This document shows, in pieces, positions 7,762 through 15,945 of a DNA stretch of 44,736 nucleotides. Source of the stretch: an uncultured Ruminococcus sp. (GTDB taxonomy: Bacteria > Bacillota > Clostridia > Oscillospirales > Acutalibacteraceae); NCBI GenBank assembly GCA_902803805.1, contig CADCRH010000019.1, positions 1 through 44,736 of the forward strand, read 5' to 3'. A program made the translations under genes and the position numbers. Every line of letters starts with the position of its first letter. Positions within the stretch are counted from its first letter, which is position 1. The notes beneath the pieces are model-generated. The model ran no database searches, was not told where the DNA came from, and saw nothing but the letters and a program-made list of their open reading frames with translations.

Positions 7762-8475
7762 TTATTCTATCAAAAGATTCCTGACATTCTGCATACGGCT
7801 GTCAAGTGACGCGCTGACATCGGCACAGTCAGCAAGTTCATTGGAAAGCATTTCCAGTTTTTCCGGAGAAAGATTCTTTTTATAGCGGAGTTTGTGCTCC
7901 AGACTTGCCCAAAAATCCATCGCCATTGTTCTGAGCTGCACTTCGACCTTGACCAGCTTTTTTTCGTTTTCCAGAAAAATCGGAACCGAAACGATCAAAT
8001 GCAGACTGCGGTAGCCTGTCGGCTTCGGATTTTGAATATAGTCCTTTTTACGAATCAGTGTAATATCGTCCTGCTGCAACAGGCAGTCTGCCAGTCTGTA
8101 AATATCCTCAACGAATGAGCACACCACTCTGACGCCCGCAATATCGTTGATATTTTCCTCGATGGCTTCCAGATTGCGCGGCAGATTTTTCTTAATGATC
8201 TTGCGTATAATACTGTCATAGTCCTTCACACGCGAACTGATGGATTCAATAGGATTTCCGTCATATTTTAAAGAAAACTGTTCATTCAGAACTTTAAATT
8301 TTGTTTCGATTTCCATAATGGCACAAACATAATTGGCAAAGAATTTTTCAACAGGCGCAATACTTTCCTGAATCACATCAAGGAACTGTTCTTCTGTAAT
8401 ATTAAATCCGCCTGTAACCTTAACAAGCTCCTTTGCGACCTCGTCGGCTTTATTCAGTATTTCTTCCGTATTCAT
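7762..8475 (-). CDS. Small alarmone synthetase (RelQ/YjbM-like (p)ppGpp synthetase)
   Basis: 237-residue RelA/SpoT-domain protein without an HD hydrolase or TGS domain, as in small alarmone synthetases, which transfer pyrophosphate from ATP to GDP or GTP. Visible synthetase motifs are SRVKDYDSIIRKI, INDIAGVRVVCSF, NPKPTGYRSLHLIV and VEVQLRTMAMDFWASLEHKLRYK. The length and the C-terminal helical tail fit the RelQ branch. The ATG has GGAG nine bases upstream. It appears monocistronic. Confidence 0.9.
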   Translation of the reverse strand: MNTEEILNKADEVAKELVKVTGGFNITEEQFLDVIQESIAPVEKFFANYVCAIMEIETKFKVLNEQFSLKYDGNPIESISSRVKDYDSIIRKIIKKNLPRNLEAIEENINDIAGVRVVCSFVEDIYRLADCLLQQDDITLIRKKDYIQNPKPTGYRSLHLIVSVPIFLENEKKLVKVEVQLRTMAMDFWASLEHKLRYKKNLSPEKLEMLSNELADCADVSASLDSRMQNVRNLLIE

Positions 8476-8584
8476 TTCATCATCTCCATATTTTCAATTT
8501 CCATACAAAAAATACTTATCCCTATCATAATTTATATTCCCCAAAAAGTCAACAAAAATTGAAAATTTATAATGCATCATTCAT

Positions 8585-8630
8585 ATGAGAAAATCCGATC
8601 ACTCGCACAGCCGGCGAATGATCGGATCGA
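8585..8630 (-). terminator. Terminator downstream of copA
   Basis: Stem of 13 bases with one mismatch (8593-8605 with 8615-8627; ATCCGATCACTCG arm) and a nine-base loop. On the minus strand it is followed by TTTTCTC; on the plus strand by GATTTTTT, so it may work both ways. Confidence 0.7.
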
Positions 8631-8634
8631 TTTT

Positions 8635-11187
8635 TTATCTGATTTTCCTGACTTGATAGCCCTTTGCTTCCACGGCTGTTTTTAACCCTTGATCGTCAAC
8701 ATCTGCGGAAAACGTGACAACTGCCGTTCCTTTTTCGTGGCTGACCTCGGCATTTGTCACACCATCAACTTCTTCAAGCGCTTGCTTGACAGTCGCTTCG
8801 CAGTGGGGACACATCATTCCCTTAATTTCAATGGTTTTCGTTATATAATCACCTTCTGTGGTTATTTCTTTGTCGGACAAAATTTTCTCTGCCGCCAAAG
8901 CGTATCTTTGCTTTTTATCGTGCTTGGTACTGTGGATATTCAAAAGATTCAGGCGAAGTGCGTTCGTTACGACAAAAACGCTTGAAAGACTCATTGCCGC
9001 CGCTCCCCACATAGGATTCATTGTCAGACCGAATGACGTATAAACACCTGCCGCCATTGGTACCAACAGCAGATTATAAATGAATGCCCAAAACAGATTT
9101 TCAATAATATTTTGATAGGTCTGACGCGAAAGTCTGACTGCCGCTGATACGTCCGAAAGTCTGCTTTTCATCAGAACGACATCCGCCGCGTCAATGGCAA
9201 CGTCTGTTCCTGCTCCTATCGCAATGCCGACATCTGCTCTTGTGAGCGCTGGTGCGTCATTAATGCCGTCACCTACCATAGCGGTTCTGCCCTTTTCTTT
9301 CAGCTTTCGTATGACGCTTTCTTTTCCGTCGGGGAGAACTTCCGCAATGACTTCATCCACTTCTGCCGCTTTTCCGATTGCCTGTGCGGTACGGACATTA
9401 TCGCCCGTGAGCATTACAACGTGTATGCCCATATTTTTCAGTTCTTTGACTGCCTGTGCGGAATCATCTTTAATGGTGTCGGCTACGGCAATCATTCCGA
9501 GAAGCTGATTTTCCCTTGCAAAAAGCATTGCCGTCTTACCCTCGGATGACAATGTGTCAAGCCGTTGTTTCACCTCATCGGTTATCTTTATCATTGATGA
9601 TAGGAATTTTTCATTTCCGCCGTACAGCATTTTGCCGTCAAGTTCTGCGGAAAGACCATTTCCGACAACCGCCTTGAATTCCGACACATCGGCGTGTTGG
9701 ATGTTTTTCTCCTTTGCGTATTCCACAATCGCGCCTGCCAACGGATGTTCGCTTTTGCTTTCAAGAGATACGGCGCAGAACAGCAGGTCATCTTCCGACA
9801 CACCGTCAGACGGAACGATGTCCGTTACCTTTGGTTTTCCGTTGGTGATCGTTCCCGTTTTGTCAAGTGCGATGATCTGTACTCTGCCCGTTTCCTGCAA
9901 AGCCTCGGCAGTTTTAAACAGTACACCGTTTTTGGCACCCATTCCGTTGCCCACCATAATCGCAACGGGAGTGGCAAGCCCCAACGCACACGGGCAGGAA
10001 ACCACCAGCACACAGATTCCCTTGGCAAGCGCCGTACCTACAGGCACACCGAGCAGGAGCCATATCACCGTAGTGATAACCGCCAGTGAGATGACCGCAG
10101 GAACAAACACCGACGATATTTTATCGGCAATTTTTGCTACAGGTGCTTTGGTGGCGGCGGCGTCACTGACCATCGCAATGATTTGCGAAAGCGTGGTGTC
10201 CTCGCCCACTCTTGTGGCACGGCATTTCAGAAATCCCGATGTATTGAGCGTTGCGGATGAAACGGTATTGCCCACCGTTTTGTCAACGGGAATACTTTCT
10301 CCTGTAAGAGCCGCTTCGTCAACGGCGCTTTCCCCCTCGATCACAACACCGTCAACGGGAATATTCTCGCCCGGACGGACAACAAAAATATCACCTGTCA
10401 TCACTTCATCGATCGGCACTGTCATTTCCTTGCCGTCACGAATGACAGCGGCGGTTTTCGGAGCCAGTTTCATCAGGGTTTTTAAAGCGTCGGTCGTTTT
10501 GCCTTTGGAATAGGCTTCCAACATTTTTCCTACGGTGATCAGTGTCAGAATCATTGCCGCGGATTCAAAATAAAATTCATTCATATAAGACATCACCGCT
10601 TCACTGTCGCCGTTCGTCTGCGCAACAGTCATTGCAAACAGTATCACCGTACTGTAGAGAAATGCCGCCGACGAGCCAAGCGTAATCAGCGCATCCATAT
10701 TTGGCGCACCGTGAAAAAGACTTTTGAAGCCGCTGACAAAGAATTTCTGATTGATCACCATTATGATTCCCGACAGCAGAAGCTGTACTAATCCCATTGC
10801 AACGTGATTTCCTACCATAAACGGCGGTACAGGCCAGCCCCACATATGGGCACCCATTGAAAAATACATCAGTATCAACAGGAACACCACAGAAGCAATC
10901 AACCGTTTTCTCAGCTTTGGTGTTTCCTTGTCTTTTAGTGCTTCTTCCTCGGCGGCAAGCCTTGCGCTGTAGTCACTGCTTTTTGATGATTCTTTCGGTG
11001 ACGCTCCATAACCCGCCTTTTCGACCGCCTTGATAATATCGGACGGCAAAGCGCTGCCCTCCACTCCCATTGAGTTGGTCAAAAGGCTGACCGAACAGGA
11101 CGTTACACCATCAACCACCGAAACCGCTTTTTCGACTCGTGCCTGACACGCCGCACAAGACATTCCCGTGACATTATATTGCTGCAC
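8635..11187 (-). CDS. copA: Copper(I)-exporting P1B-type ATPase with HMA domains at both ends
   Basis: 850-residue membrane pump. An N-terminal HMA domain has GMSCAAC (residues 8-14). Further motifs are TGES, the CPC of helix 6 ([13 protein letters not shown]), the phosphorylation site DKTGT, SEHPLAG, and GDGINDAP. The YN in FIYNLLLVP and the MxxSS in AAMSLSSVF of the last helices mark the Cu(I) group P1B-1. A second HMA domain with GMMCPHC occupies about the last 70 residues, like a fused CopZ chaperone; no separate copZ is present. Upstream are a possible promoter (11223-11252) and a CsoR-like site, but no regulator gene. Confidence 0.96.
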   Translation of the reverse strand: MQQYNVTGMSCAACQARVEKAVSVVDGVTSCSVSLLTNSMGVEGSALPSDIIKAVEKAGYGASPKESSKSSDYSARLAAEEEALKDKETPKLRKRLIASVVFLLILMYFSMGAHMWGWPVPPFMVGNHVAMGLVQLLLSGIIMVINQKFFVSGFKSLFHGAPNMDALITLGSSAAFLYSTVILFAMTVAQTNGDSEAVMSYMNEFYFESAAMILTLITVGKMLEAYSKGKTTDALKTLMKLAPKTAAVIRDGKEMTVPIDEVMTGDIFVVRPGENIPVDGVVIEGESAVDEAALTGESIPVDKTVGNTVSSATLNTSGFLKCRATRVGEDTTLSQIIAMVSDAAATKAPVAKIADKISSVFVPAVISLAVITTVIWLLLGVPVGTALAKGICVLVVSCPCALGLATPVAIMVGNGMGAKNGVLFKTAEALQETGRVQIIALDKTGTITNGKPKVTDIVPSDGVSEDDLLFCAVSLESKSEHPLAGAIVEYAKEKNIQHADVSEFKAVVGNGLSAELDGKMLYGGNEKFLSSMIKITDEVKQRLDTLSSEGKTAMLFARENQLLGMIAVADTIKDDSAQAVKELKNMGIHVVMLTGDNVRTAQAIGKAAEVDEVIAEVLPDGKESVIRKLKEKGRTAMVGDGINDAPALTRADVGIAIGAGTDVAIDAADVVLMKSRLSDVSAAVRLSRQTYQNIIENLFWAFIYNLLLVPMAAGVYTSFGLTMNPMWGAAAMSLSSVFVVTNALRLNLLNIHSTKHDKKQRYALAAEKILSDKEITTEGDYITKTIEIKGMMCPHCEATVKQALEEVDGVTNAEVSHEKGTAVVTFSADVDDQGLKTAVEAKGYQVRKIR

Positions 11188-11222
11188 GTTCTCACTTCCT
11201 TTTGAATGAATCTATTGCAAAG

Positions 11223-11252
11223 AATATAGTCTTTTATTCACAACTTTCTCAA
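11223..11252 (-). promoter_or_regulatory. Possible copA promoter
   Basis: On the minus strand TTGAGA (11247-11252), an 18-base spacer and TATATT (11223-11228), about 35 bases before the copA start. Confidence 0.45.
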
Positions 11253-11319
11253 CCGACGGATGATGGTTTGTCCGCATTTTCAAAAGTGCCAACCGTCTTT
11301 TTGAAATCTTTTTTCAAAA

Positions 11320-11338
11320 ATATCCTCCTTGGGGGTAT
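11320..11338 (-). promoter_or_regulatory. Candidate CsoR-like copper operator
   Basis: Minus strand ATACCCCCAAGGAGGATAT is an imperfect palindrome resembling the ATACCC-GGGTAT operators of CsoR copper repressors. It overlaps a larger GGGGG(12)CCCCC inverted repeat (11331-11352) and a perfect ribosome-binding sequence that precedes a 22-codon TTG-started frame (11249-11317, minus). No CsoR gene lies in the window. The rest of the gap 11188-11420 holds nothing I recognise. Confidence 0.3.
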
Positions 11339-11420
11339 CGATATATTCCCCCAGCAAATCAGAAATCGCCGAAATATCGGTAACATACGGATAAAGCGGA
11401 TTCCGCCGATTACACTCCGA

Positions 11421-13310
11421 TCAGAGTCTTTTCACAAACATTGCTCTTATTGCGTTAAGTACAGCAAGAACCATTACACCTACATCAGCGAAAATTGCTA
11501 CCCACATATTGGCAAGACCTATTGCACCCAATATCAGACATACAACTTTTATGCCAATCGCAAACCATATGTTCTCTTTAACAATACGCATACATTTACG
11601 TGAAATCTTGATCGCCTTTGATATTTTCAACGGGTCATCATCCATCAGAACAATATCGGCGGCTTCAATTGCGGCATCCGAACCCATCGCGCCCATCGCA
11701 ATTCCTATATCCGCTCTTGACAGCACAGGGGCGTCATTAATGCCGTCACCGACAAATGCGAGCGTTTCTTTCTGTGACTTTTCGCTTAACAATTCCTCGA
11801 CTTTGCTGACTTTATCCGCAGGCAAAAGTTCACTGTAAACCGAATCAACTTTCAAATCCTTTGCGACCTTTTCGGCAACGGCTTTTGAATCACCTGTCAA
11901 AATCACCGTCTTGCGTATGCCCGAATGTTTCAATGCCTTGACTGCCTGTTGGGAAGTCGGCTTTTCAACATCCGATATGACAATATGACCGATATACTCA
12001 CTGTTGCGCGAAACGTGAATCACCGTTCCTGTATGCTCGTGACCGCAGGACGTGATTTTCGCACTCACAGACTTCATCATTTTTTCATTTCCGACACAGA
12101 TCACATCACCGTTCACAGCAGCTCTTACGCCGTGACCTGCAATTTCCTCAACGTTTTCAACAGAACATTCGTCCGCTTCGTCGGCATATGCTGCCCGTAA
12201 CGAATTGGCGATCGGGTGCTTGGAATATCTTTCAACGTGCGCGGCAAGATGAAGCAGTTCGTTTTTATCAATGATTTCGGGATGGACTGCTGTTACTTCA
12301 AAAACACCTTTTGTCAGTGTTCCCGTCTTGTCAAAAACAACCGTTTTGGTATCGGCAAGAATTTCAAGATAATTGGAACCCTTGACCAATACACCCTCAC
12401 GGCTCGCACCGCCGATTCCTGCAAAAAAGCTCAGCGGCACACTGACCACCAACGCACAAGGACAACTGATAACAAGGAATGTCAGCGCACGGTAGATCCA
12501 CGTTCCCCACTCTGTATTATTGCCAATTATCATTTGTACCAACGGCGGCAGCACAGCAAGTGCAAGCGCTGAGAAAACGACGATCGGCGTATAGACTCTT
12601 GCAAACTTCGTGATAAAATTTTCAGACCTGGATTTTTTCGAGCTTGCATTTTCCACAAGGTCAAGTATTTTGGAAGCGGTCGATTCTCCGAATTCCTTTG
12701 TGGTGCGGATTTTCAGCAAGCCATTATTGTTGATACAGCCGCTGATCACTTCATCGCCGGCTTTTATGTTTCTCGGCAGACTTTCACCTGTCAGTGCCGC
12801 TGTGTCAAGTGTTGATGAACCCTCAGCAACAATGCCGTCAATCGGTACTTTTTCACCCGGCTGAACCACAATCACGGTACCGATTTCCACATCATCGGGA
12901 TCAACCTGTTCAAGACTGCCGTTCTCGTCCTCAATATTCGCATAGTCGGGACGAATATCCATCAGTTCACTGATATTCTTTCGGCTTTTGCCCACGGCAT
13001 AACTTTGGAACCATTCACCTATCTGATAAAACAGCATAACGGCAATGGCTTCGGTGTAATCGCCGTTTTCAACAAGTGCGATTGCCATTGCACCAATGGT
13101 CGCTACCGCCATCAAAAAACATTCATCAAACGGCTGACGGTTAATAATGCCCTTTCCTGCCTTGATCAAAATATCATAGCCGATAATCAGATACGGAATT
13201 AGAAACAAAGCAAACCTCACTATCCCGTCAACAGGCAAAAACAGGAGTGCGACCATCAGCACTACTGCAACAATAATTCTAATAAGATTTTTTTTCTGCT
13301 TCTTTGTCAT
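11421..13310 (-). CDS. Zn/Cd/Pb-type P1B ATPase lacking its own HMA domain
   Basis: About 629-residue efflux pump. It has TGES (AALTGESLPRN), CPC (VISCPCALVVSVPLS), DKTGT, the HP motif (SKHPIAN) and GDGINDAP. The lysine in helix 7 (IGIKVVCLILG) and the DVG of helix 8 (IFADVGVMVLA) are the P1B-2 signature for Zn2+, Cd2+ and Pb2+ (CadA/ZntA). The protein starts directly with a basic stretch and membrane helices, so the metal-binding HMA domain is missing; the gene just upstream encodes that domain separately. Start taken as ATG 13310 after AGTGG; GTG 13319 is possible. Confidence 0.93.
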   Translation of the reverse strand: MTKKQKKNLIRIIVAVVLMVALLFLPVDGIVRFALFLIPYLIIGYDILIKAGKGIINRQPFDECFLMAVATIGAMAIALVENGDYTEAIAVMLFYQIGEWFQSYAVGKSRKNISELMDIRPDYANIEDENGSLEQVDPDDVEIGTVIVVQPGEKVPIDGIVAEGSSTLDTAALTGESLPRNIKAGDEVISGCINNNGLLKIRTTKEFGESTASKILDLVENASSKKSRSENFITKFARVYTPIVVFSALALAVLPPLVQMIIGNNTEWGTWIYRALTFLVISCPCALVVSVPLSFFAGIGGASREGVLVKGSNYLEILADTKTVVFDKTGTLTKGVFEVTAVHPEIIDKNELLHLAAHVERYSKHPIANSLRAAYADEADECSVENVEEIAGHGVRAAVNGDVICVGNEKMMKSVSAKITSCGHEHTGTVIHVSRNSEYIGHIVISDVEKPTSQQAVKALKHSGIRKTVILTGDSKAVAEKVAKDLKVDSVYSELLPADKVSKVEELLSEKSQKETLAFVGDGINDAPVLSRADIGIAMGAMGSDAAIEAADIVLMDDDPLKISKAIKISRKCMRIVKENIWFAIGIKVVCLILGAIGLANMWVAIFADVGVMVLAVLNAIRAMFVKRL

Positions 13311-13330
13311 AGGAACCACTTCTTTAACAA

Positions 13331-13555
13331 TTATTTTTTGTAGTAGATCTCGCAGTCAGGTTCGATCTTTCTGCAAGCCTTGAAAACGTTGTCCATTACT
13401 GCATCACGGTCTGCACCGTCCTCAAACTCAACAGCCATTTTCAGTGTCATAAAGTTCACACTGGCGTCCTTTACGCCCTCGGTTTTCTTAGCGGCTTCCT
13501 CCATTTTAGCGGCGCAGTTAGCACAGTCAACCTCGATCTTGTATGTTTTTTTCAT
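13331..13555 (-). CDS. Stand-alone HMA metal-binding protein
   Basis: 74-residue heavy-metal-associated domain with the metal site DCANC (about residues 10-14) and a Lys-rich end. It is the likely delivery or sensing domain for the pump encoded 20 bases downstream. A GGGAGG site lies seven bases before ATG 13555; an upstream TTG at 13570 overlaps that site and is rejected as start. First gene of a two-gene operon under the consensus promoter at 13616-13644, with a putative repressor site over the start of transcription. Confidence 0.92.
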   Translation of the reverse strand: MKKTYKIEVDCANCAAKMEEAAKKTEGVKDASVNFMTLKMAVEFEDGADRDAVMDNVFKACRKIEPDCEIYYKK

Positions 13556-13582
13556 AGTAAAACCTCCCAAAGAATTAGATGA

Positions 13583-13618
13583 ATTAAATTTAACGATTGT
13601 TTAATTGTTAAATTTAAT
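13583..13618. promoter_or_regulatory. Candidate ArsR/SmtB-type operator O1
   Basis: Perfect 12-base inverted repeat, ATTAAATTTAAC (13583-13594) and GTTAAATTTAAT (13607-13618), with 12 bases between. It overlaps the -10 box and transcription start of the HMA-ATPase operon. The centre contains, on the minus strand, AATTAAACAA, which recurs at the second site. Confidence 0.65.
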
Positions 13619-13644
13619 ATACCACTTTCTCCGTTTCCTGTCAA
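13616..13644 (-). promoter_or_regulatory. Sigma-A promoter of the HMA-ATPase operon
   Basis: On the minus strand TTGACA (13639-13644), 17 bases, TATATT (13616-13621). Confidence 0.85.
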
Positions 13645-13651
13645 TAGTATA

Positions 13652-13669
13652 ATTAAACAAATATTTAAT
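13652..13669. promoter_or_regulatory. Candidate ArsR/SmtB-type operator O2
   Basis: ATTAAACAAATATTTAAT has six-base inverted ends and shares AATTAAACAA with O1 in the opposite orientation. It lies between the two divergent promoters. Confidence 0.5.
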
Positions 13670-13695
13670 CATTTATTTTTATTATCGGATATATA

Positions 13696-13724
13696 TTGAT
13701 TTTATATGCGAGATAGGTTACAAT
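13696..13724 (+). promoter_or_regulatory. Sigma-A promoter of the arsR-type gene
   Basis: TTGATT (13696-13701), 17 bases, TACAAT (13719-13724), 32 bases before the ATG. Confidence 0.7.
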
Positions 13725-13756
13725 AATAATATTAATTATGTATCGGGAGAGTTACT

Positions 13757-14104
13757 ATGAGCGACCTTAACCATATTACGGACGACAACGAATTGATCGA
13801 ACATATGCCGACTGTGGAAACAATCAAAACCGTTGCCGAAGCAATGAAGCAGCTTGGCGACCCTAGCAGACTGCGTATTTTTTGGCTTTTGTGCCACTGT
13901 GAGGAATGTGTCATCAATATTGCCGCCGCAACCGAAATGACCAGTCCTGCGGTATCTCATCATTTGCGTCTGCTGAAAAGTGCCGGTCTTATCATTTCCA
14001 GCCGCAAAGGAAAAGAAATGTACTACCGTGCCGCCGACACCGAAATCGTCCTCAAACTCCACCACACCATCGAGGACATTGCCCGCATCACCTGCCCAAA
14101 ATAA
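13757..14104 (+). CDS. ArsR/SmtB-family metal-sensing repressor
   Basis: 115-residue winged-helix repressor. The core reads KQLGDPSRLRIFWLL, then the cysteine-rich CHCEECVINIAA in the position of the metal-binding helix of CadC-like sensors, then the recognition helix TSPAVSHHLRLLKSAGLI and the wing GKEMYYRA. The C-terminal helix carries HH. It is transcribed divergently from the HMA protein and Zn/Cd ATPase, and two related palindromes lie between them, so it most likely releases that operon on Zn, Cd or Pb. GGGAGAG precedes the ATG. A stop-abutting repeat starts at its TAA. Confidence 0.93.
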   Translation: MSDLNHITDDNELIEHMPTVETIKTVAEAMKQLGDPSRLRIFWLLCHCEECVINIAAATEMTSPAVSHHLRLLKSAGLIISSRKGKEMYYRAADTEIVLKLHHTIEDIARITCPK

Positions 14105-14136
14105 TTCATAATGCATAATGCATAATTATCCTGCGG
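14102..14136 (+). repeat. Stop-codon-abutting repeat, copy 3
   Basis: Starts at the arsR TAA with TTCATAATGCATAATGCATAATTAT-type units, then CCTGCGGAG. Same orientation as the gene it follows. Confidence 0.8.
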
Positions 14137-14177
14137 AGAGCCGTCAGTGATGGACTTGAAAAATCAATCTTCTAAAC

Positions 14178-14226
14178 AAAAAATCCGACTTAATGTATCT
14201 ATTAATGATACTTAGTCGGATTTTTC
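14178..14226. terminator. Bidirectional terminator between arsR-type gene and pnuC
   Basis: Ten-base stem AAATCCGACT with AGTCGGATTT, continued by partly paired inner sequence (GTATC with GATAC). It has A and T runs on both sides, suiting both convergent genes. Confidence 0.85.
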
Positions 14227-14293
14227 AGTGAAAGAAAAATCCAGGAATGATCATCTTCTTAATTTCTGATGTCAGCAGAATCGTGCTTGTTTA

Positions 14294-14336
14294 CCCGTAG
14301 GGTAATTATGAATTATGAATTATGCATTATGAATTT
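14294..14336 (-). repeat. Stop-codon-abutting repeat, copy 4, supplying the pnuC stop
   Basis: Minus strand: the repeat begins at AAAATTCATAATG, and the pnuC stop (TCA TAA) is formed inside it. Further CATAATT units and ACCCTACGGG follow. The last residues of PnuC are therefore encoded by the repeat. Confidence 0.85.
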
Positions 14337-15019
14337 TGAAGGGTTTTCATTTTTTGCCAGTTGAGGAAGCCATAAAGGTCGTTGGCAAAAAACATTGCGA
14401 AGCATATTATCATCGGAAGGTATGAAATGTTGACAATGGTGGCAAGCGTCCAGAGAATCATTAAAACAATATCGTTGGCTCCATAGGCAAGGGCATAATA
14501 CGGACTGCGCAAAAGTGTCAGAAACGATGCCAGAAAGCTAGTTGTTACGGAAAGGGTACTGATGAGGAGATTGGCATTTCCAAGAAAACCGAGAATAAAA
14601 TAAAATGCCGCTGTGACGATCGCCGCCAGTATCAGCATAAGAAAGATTCGCCAACGTTTGAGCGTATTTACTTCTACCTCTGATGATTCCTCATATGGGT
14701 GTCTGAGCCACGAAATCACCGAAAAAACCGCAATGGGTGAGGTCATACACAGATAGGTGATCATTTCTCCGTAATAACCGAAAAAGAAAGAAATCGTACC
14801 GTAAAACACCGCAAAAACAACCGTCAGCACTTGTCCAATCACCATACCCTTTGCAACAAAGATCAATGCCGTTACTCCAATCAGCGAAGCCGTCAGTGTA
14901 AGGAGATCGCCGCTTGGTGACAGCAGGAACGACAGCGAAACAATCACAATGGAGCTGAGCCACAGCACAAGCTCAAATTTTGTTAATGCTTTAAAAGGGT
15001 TCTTCCATTTCATATTCAT
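14327..15019 (-). CDS. pnuC: PnuC-family nicotinamide riboside/vitamin transporter
   Basis: 230-residue inner-membrane protein with about seven to eight hydrophobic helices. It has the PnuC pattern FGYYGEMITYLCMTSPIAVFS and, near the end, GANDIVLMILWTLA with FFANDLYGFLNW, where the substrate-stacking tryptophans and asparagines of the family lie. PnuC proteins are facilitated carriers for nicotinamide riboside; related PnuT and PnuX carry thiamine or riboflavin, so the substrate is inferred. GGAGG lies seven bases before the ATG. Expression is probably controlled by the structured leader with intrinsic terminator at 15040-15231. The C-terminus is formed by a dispersed repeat. Confidence 0.9.
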   Translation of the reverse strand: MNMKWKNPFKALTKFELVLWLSSIVIVSLSFLLSPSGDLLTLTASLIGVTALIFVAKGMVIGQVLTVVFAVFYGTISFFFGYYGEMITYLCMTSPIAVFSVISWLRHPYEESSEVEVNTLKRWRIFLMLILAAIVTAAFYFILGFLGNANLLISTLSVTTSFLASFLTLLRSPYYALAYGANDIVLMILWTLATIVNISYLPMIICFAMFFANDLYGFLNWQKMKTLQNS

Positions 15020-15039
15020 ATTTTTACCTCCGAAAAATC

Positions 15040-15096
15040 AAAATAAAAACATTCGCCCGTGTATCTTCAAAGACCTAATGATACACAAGCGAATGT
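15040..15096 (-). terminator. Leader terminator upstream of pnuC
   Basis: On the minus strand ACATTCGC (15089-15096) and GTGTATC (15080-15086) pair with GATACAC and GCGAATGT (15059-15065, 15049-15056) around a two-base internal loop, followed by TTTTTATTTT. It lies between the promoter and the pnuC ribosome-binding site. A competing hairpin, GAATGT-TGT-ACATTC (15091-15105), would occupy its upstream arm. Confidence 0.88.
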
Positions 15097-15105
15097 ACAA
15101 CATTC

Positions 15106-15231
15106 ACTATACTACCCGGTGGCAGATCAATAATTGATTTTTAAGTATATGACATTTCTATGATTTGCCCCGTGTGGGCGCGCACCCCGGTGGCAGATCA
15201 ATGATTTACTTTTTGATCAGCTGACGGATAA
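15106..15231 (-). promoter_or_regulatory. Structured pnuC leader, candidate riboswitch aptamer region
   Basis: Roughly 125 transcribed bases between a strong promoter and a leader terminator. Two copies of ATTGATCTGCCACCGGG occur 71 bases apart. The first copy can pair with GGCAAATC (around 15163-15170), enclosing CCG/CGG and GGG/CCC pairs; the second copy can pair with the same GGCAAATC instead. This gives mutually exclusive folds next to an antiterminator-terminator pair. I see none of the hallmark sequences of TPP, FMN, THF, cobalamin or NAD+ classes I can recall. Confidence 0.6.
15115..15202 (-). repeat. Direct repeat inside the pnuC leader
   Basis: Two identical 17-base copies (15115-15131 and 15186-15202), each preceded on the transcript by AAATCA. 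Confidence 0.9.
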
Positions 15232-15260
15232 AGTATAGCATATCTGATTTTCTTTGTCAA
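15232..15260 (-). promoter_or_regulatory. Strong sigma-A promoter of the pnuC leader
   Basis: On the minus strand TTGACA (15255-15260), 17 bases, TATACT (15232-15237). It sits just downstream of the amidase stop codon and about 215 bases before the pnuC start. Confidence 0.88.
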
Positions 15261-15264
15261 GAAA

Positions 15265-15945
15265 TCAATTCGTAATAAATGCGTCGGTATAGCCTGCCGC
15301 TTGAAGCTTTTTCAAATACGCTTCGGCATTGTTTCTGTCGGCAAACGCACCAACTTGTACACGATAAAGTGTTTTTGTATCGGAAACGCCATTGTTAACG
15401 GTACTTGACGCTGTTGACGGTGCTTTGTATGCAATGCCGAACGCACTGCACACGCCTTTTGCAAAGGCTTCGCCTACGGTCTGCGGATTATTGACAAGCC
15501 ATTTTGCGATCGTTGTATTATCGTGAAAATCCACCTCGGTATAAACGGCAATACAGTTGGTGCCGTTCAGTTCTGCCAGTTCGGGCATTTCACGCACACC
15601 GTACTCGGTTTTACCGGGTGTCACTGCCTGAACAGCGTTATAAATCGGTGTGGCATACTTCATATTTTCGGTTGCTTTGCTGTAAACCATACACATTGTA
15701 CCGTTTCCACCGCCCGCATTGGTATGAATACACATATGAAGGTCAGGCTTCCAGGCGTTACTCTCGGTAATGGTGGTTGACATTGCCTGACCTTTCGGTG
15801 CTTTTTTCACCGTAAAACCGCAGCGTTCCAATGCGGTTTTAGCAGCGTCTGCAATGCGGTTGCACTGCTCCATTTCATTTGTGTTTCCGTATGCGTACAG
15901 ATTGCCGTTTTGATTGGACGGACTTAAATAAATTTTCGTTGCCAT
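15265..15945 (-). CDS. Phage-type N-acetylmuramoyl-L-alanine amidase with SPOR domain (endolysin)
   Basis: 226 residues, no signal peptide. An Amidase_3 domain (about 1-170) starts IYLSPSNQ and has the metal-site segments PDLHMCIHTNAGG and the acidic VYTEVDFHDN. After a Ser/Thr-rich linker, a SPOR-type peptidoglycan-binding domain (TLYRVQVGAFADRNNAEAYL) closes the protein. The YLSPS form instead of DPGHGG is common in phage endolysins of gut Clostridia. Its ATG overlaps the holin stop by one base (TAATG), so export probably depends on the holin. It cleaves the amide bond between MurNAc and the stem peptide. Confidence 0.88.
   Translation of the reverse strand: MATKIYLSPSNQNGNLYAYGNTNEMEQCNRIADAAKTALERCGFTVKKAPKGQAMSTTITESNAWKPDLHMCIHTNAGGGNGTMCMVYSKATENMKYATPIYNAVQAVTPGKTEYGVREMPELAELNGTNCIAVYTEVDFHDNTTIAKWLVNNPQTVGEAFAKGVCSAFGIAYKAPSTASSTVNNGVSDTKTLYRVQVGAFADRNNAEAYLKKLQAAGYTDAFITN

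Noticed and set aside
9554..10513. Long open frame on the plus strand opposite copA
   Set aside because: Serine/threonine-rich shadow of a strongly supported ATPase gene; no ribosome-binding site.
15106..15231. pnuC leader as a TPP, FMN, THF, cobalamin or NAD+ riboswitch
   Set aside because: The conserved core sequences I know for those classes are not seen; a covariance-model search would be decisive.
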